From Wolfiporia cocos (lineage: Eukaryota; Basidiomycota; Agaricomycetes; Polyporales; Phaeolaceae): a DNA stretch of 64,000 bases. This document shows, in pieces, positions 62,001-64,000 of this stretch. The translations under genes and the position numbers were made by a program. The stretch spans positions 1,054,001-1,118,000 of the forward strand of contig JACCLO010000007.1 in NCBI GenBank assembly GCA_029448655.1. The letters run 5' to 3'. The notes below the pieces were generated by a model, which worked only from the letters and a program-made list of their open reading frames with translations, was not told where the DNA came from and did not search any database. Each line of letters starts with the position of its first letter. Position 1 is the first letter of the stretch.

Positions 62001-64000
62001 CTAGATCAAAAACTTGTAGTGATGTGCATGGCCTGAATGCTGGGGTTATGGCTCAGCTTCAATGGACTTGGGCTCAACAAGATGCATAAAGCTAAACAGT
62101 ACTTGGCAGTTCAGGCCAGCTCAGGCCCAGCTTGTGCTAGGGCTGCAGCTTATTTATATAGGCCATCTATGAGAGATGTTGTACTATCAATTTTGAAGCA
62201 ATGACAGCCTTCAGATGTGACTTGAACATTGAACATGCTCAATATAATGAGGAAGAATGTGTCACAGTTTTGGCACAGAATCCTAACTCTGTGTCTATGT
62301 GCTGTCACCATGCAAGATCCCCTGAGACCAATGGTAGTTGACTAAGACCACCATCAAGAAATAAAGCATAGTTCTGATGACTTAGAGTGCATGCAGTGGG
62401 AAGTACAGGAGTAATACCTGGGGACATGTCACAGATAACACCCAAGGCATATCACAGACGTTACGGAGCAATGACTAGTGTATATTACCTGTATGTGGTG
62501 CTGGCATACATGGCCTCCCTAAGGGATAATAGGCGCTGAGTGTGGGAATATGAACTGCAGATATAGCCGGACCCTTGATAACAGCCAAGCTGTCATCATA
62601 GCCCTTTTGGGGGAGTGGCTATAGCACCACTCATGAGCACATTGCATTGGGTCCATGGCGCGTCTTGTGATAGGACATGCCCCCAAGGCCAAGATGTTAT
62701 GACTGAGGGGTACTAAGGCTCCATCCATTTAGTTTACATTTATGGAAATTCTGTAAATATATGGTATATAGTATATAGATAGTGTATAGATAGTATATAA
62801 ATGATTTATATGGTTTATATGGTTCTCATGAGTCTATAATCTCAGTGGGTCTTGATGAATGCATTGCTTTGTACACATCACCATTGAAATTGTCTCTGCC
62901 TTCAGTAAGCTACAGGTATCCAAGCAGAGCTGGTGTGATGACAAAAATAGATGCTCAACAGCAACACTGGCAGCAGGAATGGCTAAGAAGTTGTGAGATA
63001 TGACTGGAAATGCATGCACATGAGCCTGGATAGTTATATTAAGTCACAATCAATGATATAATGTGATGTGTAGTACTTGCCTTCCACCAGACTAGGGGAT
63101 AGTACAAATCCTTTCCCCTCCTAGTATAGACAATGGCAGCTGTTTGCTGAGGGATATGTGTCACAAACTGACATAGATGTGCCTTATATCTGGGGCTTTC
63201 CTACAGCTTCTATAGCCTACTTAGGAGCAGCCTTCCTGGAGACTATGTGTTCAGAGGTGAGGTGCCAGAATCAGACTAGCACAACTATGATGAAGCCAGA
63301 ATGAGGGGAAGTGCCCCCACAACTAGGATAACAGTTCTGGGGAGTAGGCCCCAGAATGATGCAGCTTATATACATGGAGATGAGACACAACTACTTCCCA
63401 GCAGCCCACCCTAAAGGGAGCCTATCACAAGACTACTTGCCATGATATAAGCCCTAAACCAGCCCATACGCATATTCGCATATGGGCTGGATCCCAAGTG
63501 CATGACCTATTGAGGTCAGAGGCAACCTTGCTGACAATGAAGACAGAAGCAGGGGGGCTGCACAGAGGGAGGAGAACTAGGGAGCATATAGCTCCAAATG
63601 AGAATCTTAGAACTGGGGACCTAGTGTCCCCAGCTTGAGACTATATACATGGGTGCTACCTACTTAGTAAGCCTGTAGCTACCCTGTCATAAATGCCTAG
63701 TCAGCCCTAATGGCATGGCTAAGGTGGATGTGACTATATGAATAAGCCAACAGCCAGTAATGACCATGGCCAACAATGAGTCATTGCCCTAGTGTCACAG
63801 ACACTGGGTGTAAATATATCATTGGAGGTCAGGTGCCACACATGGTCACCTGCCTATGTGTCATGGTCATGTGCTACCTATCTGCACGTGTACCTAAGGC
63901 CCTACGCCACTAGTAATGGGGGCAAGGGCTGGTGCTAAGCCTTAAGGGCTTTAAGGGGGTGCCCTTGGTCCCATATTGTAGGGGAAAGCCATGTAATTGG
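62001..64000. other. CpG-depleted repeat-like region
   Basis: No gene seen. It has an AT-rich simple run (TATATAGTATATAGATAG type) at about 62755-62830. Two small hairpins are CCAGCCCATA/TATGGGCTGG (63459-63468 with 63481-63490) and CTGGGGAC/GTCCCCAG (about 63615-63635). CpG is nearly absent over long stretches (for example 62101-62440). It looks like old transposon or methylated DNA. It continues past the window end. Confidence 0.45.

Overview
The window reads as nuclear DNA of a filamentous basidiomycete (Agaricomycetes). Genes are cut by many short GT-AG introns, mostly 45-65 nt. The recognisable proteins are eukaryotic (exon-junction factor Mago, casein kinase 1, Eaf3, Noc1/Mak21, Nse4, valyl-tRNA synthetase). 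Several families are typical of mushroom-forming fungi: small secreted cysteine-bearing proteins, an ASXH-like protein, a membrane-anchored P450 and a multi-pass membrane protein remnant. I spliced all gene models by hand, using reading-frame continuity, consensus splice sites and family knowledge. Coordinates span first to last coding base, and exon limits are given in the text.

Layout. 1-12.8 kb: the 3' part of mago, a small secreted protein gene (-), a gene-poor stretch at 2.2-7.8 kb, then casein kinase 1, EAF3 and a peroxiredoxin, all (+). 14.4-26 kb: an F-box gene (+), a large unknown multi-exon gene (-) and MAK21 (-). 26-35.4 kb: a gene-poor stretch with no recognised gene. 35.4-37.8 kb: a 14-exon cytochrome P450 (-). 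38-44.4 kb: gene-poor, with a 192-bp inverted-repeat element and a 1.66-kb nested palindromic repeat. 44.7-55.6 kb: two paralogous secreted proteins, an ASXH-like gene and NSE4, all (+), then valyl-tRNA synthetase (-) converging on NSE4. 55.7-64 kb: repeats, including two inverted tRNA-like sequences, a faint retroelement trace, and from about 59.9 kb a CpG-depleted region with a decayed membrane-protein gene.

The housekeeping genes form no operon-like pathway. Themes are RNA and ribosome biogenesis (mago, MAK21, VAS1), chromatin and genome maintenance (EAF3, ASXH-like, NSE4), stress and secondary metabolism (peroxiredoxin, P450), and secretion.

The most unusual observation is in the P450. 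Its reading frame across the heme-binding cysteine is preserved only if a single nucleotide (position 35750) is spliced in as a one-base exon between two well-formed introns. A second is the large gene at 17.3-21.5 kb, whose nine inferred introns are all phase 2, leaving eight consecutive frame-neutral exons.
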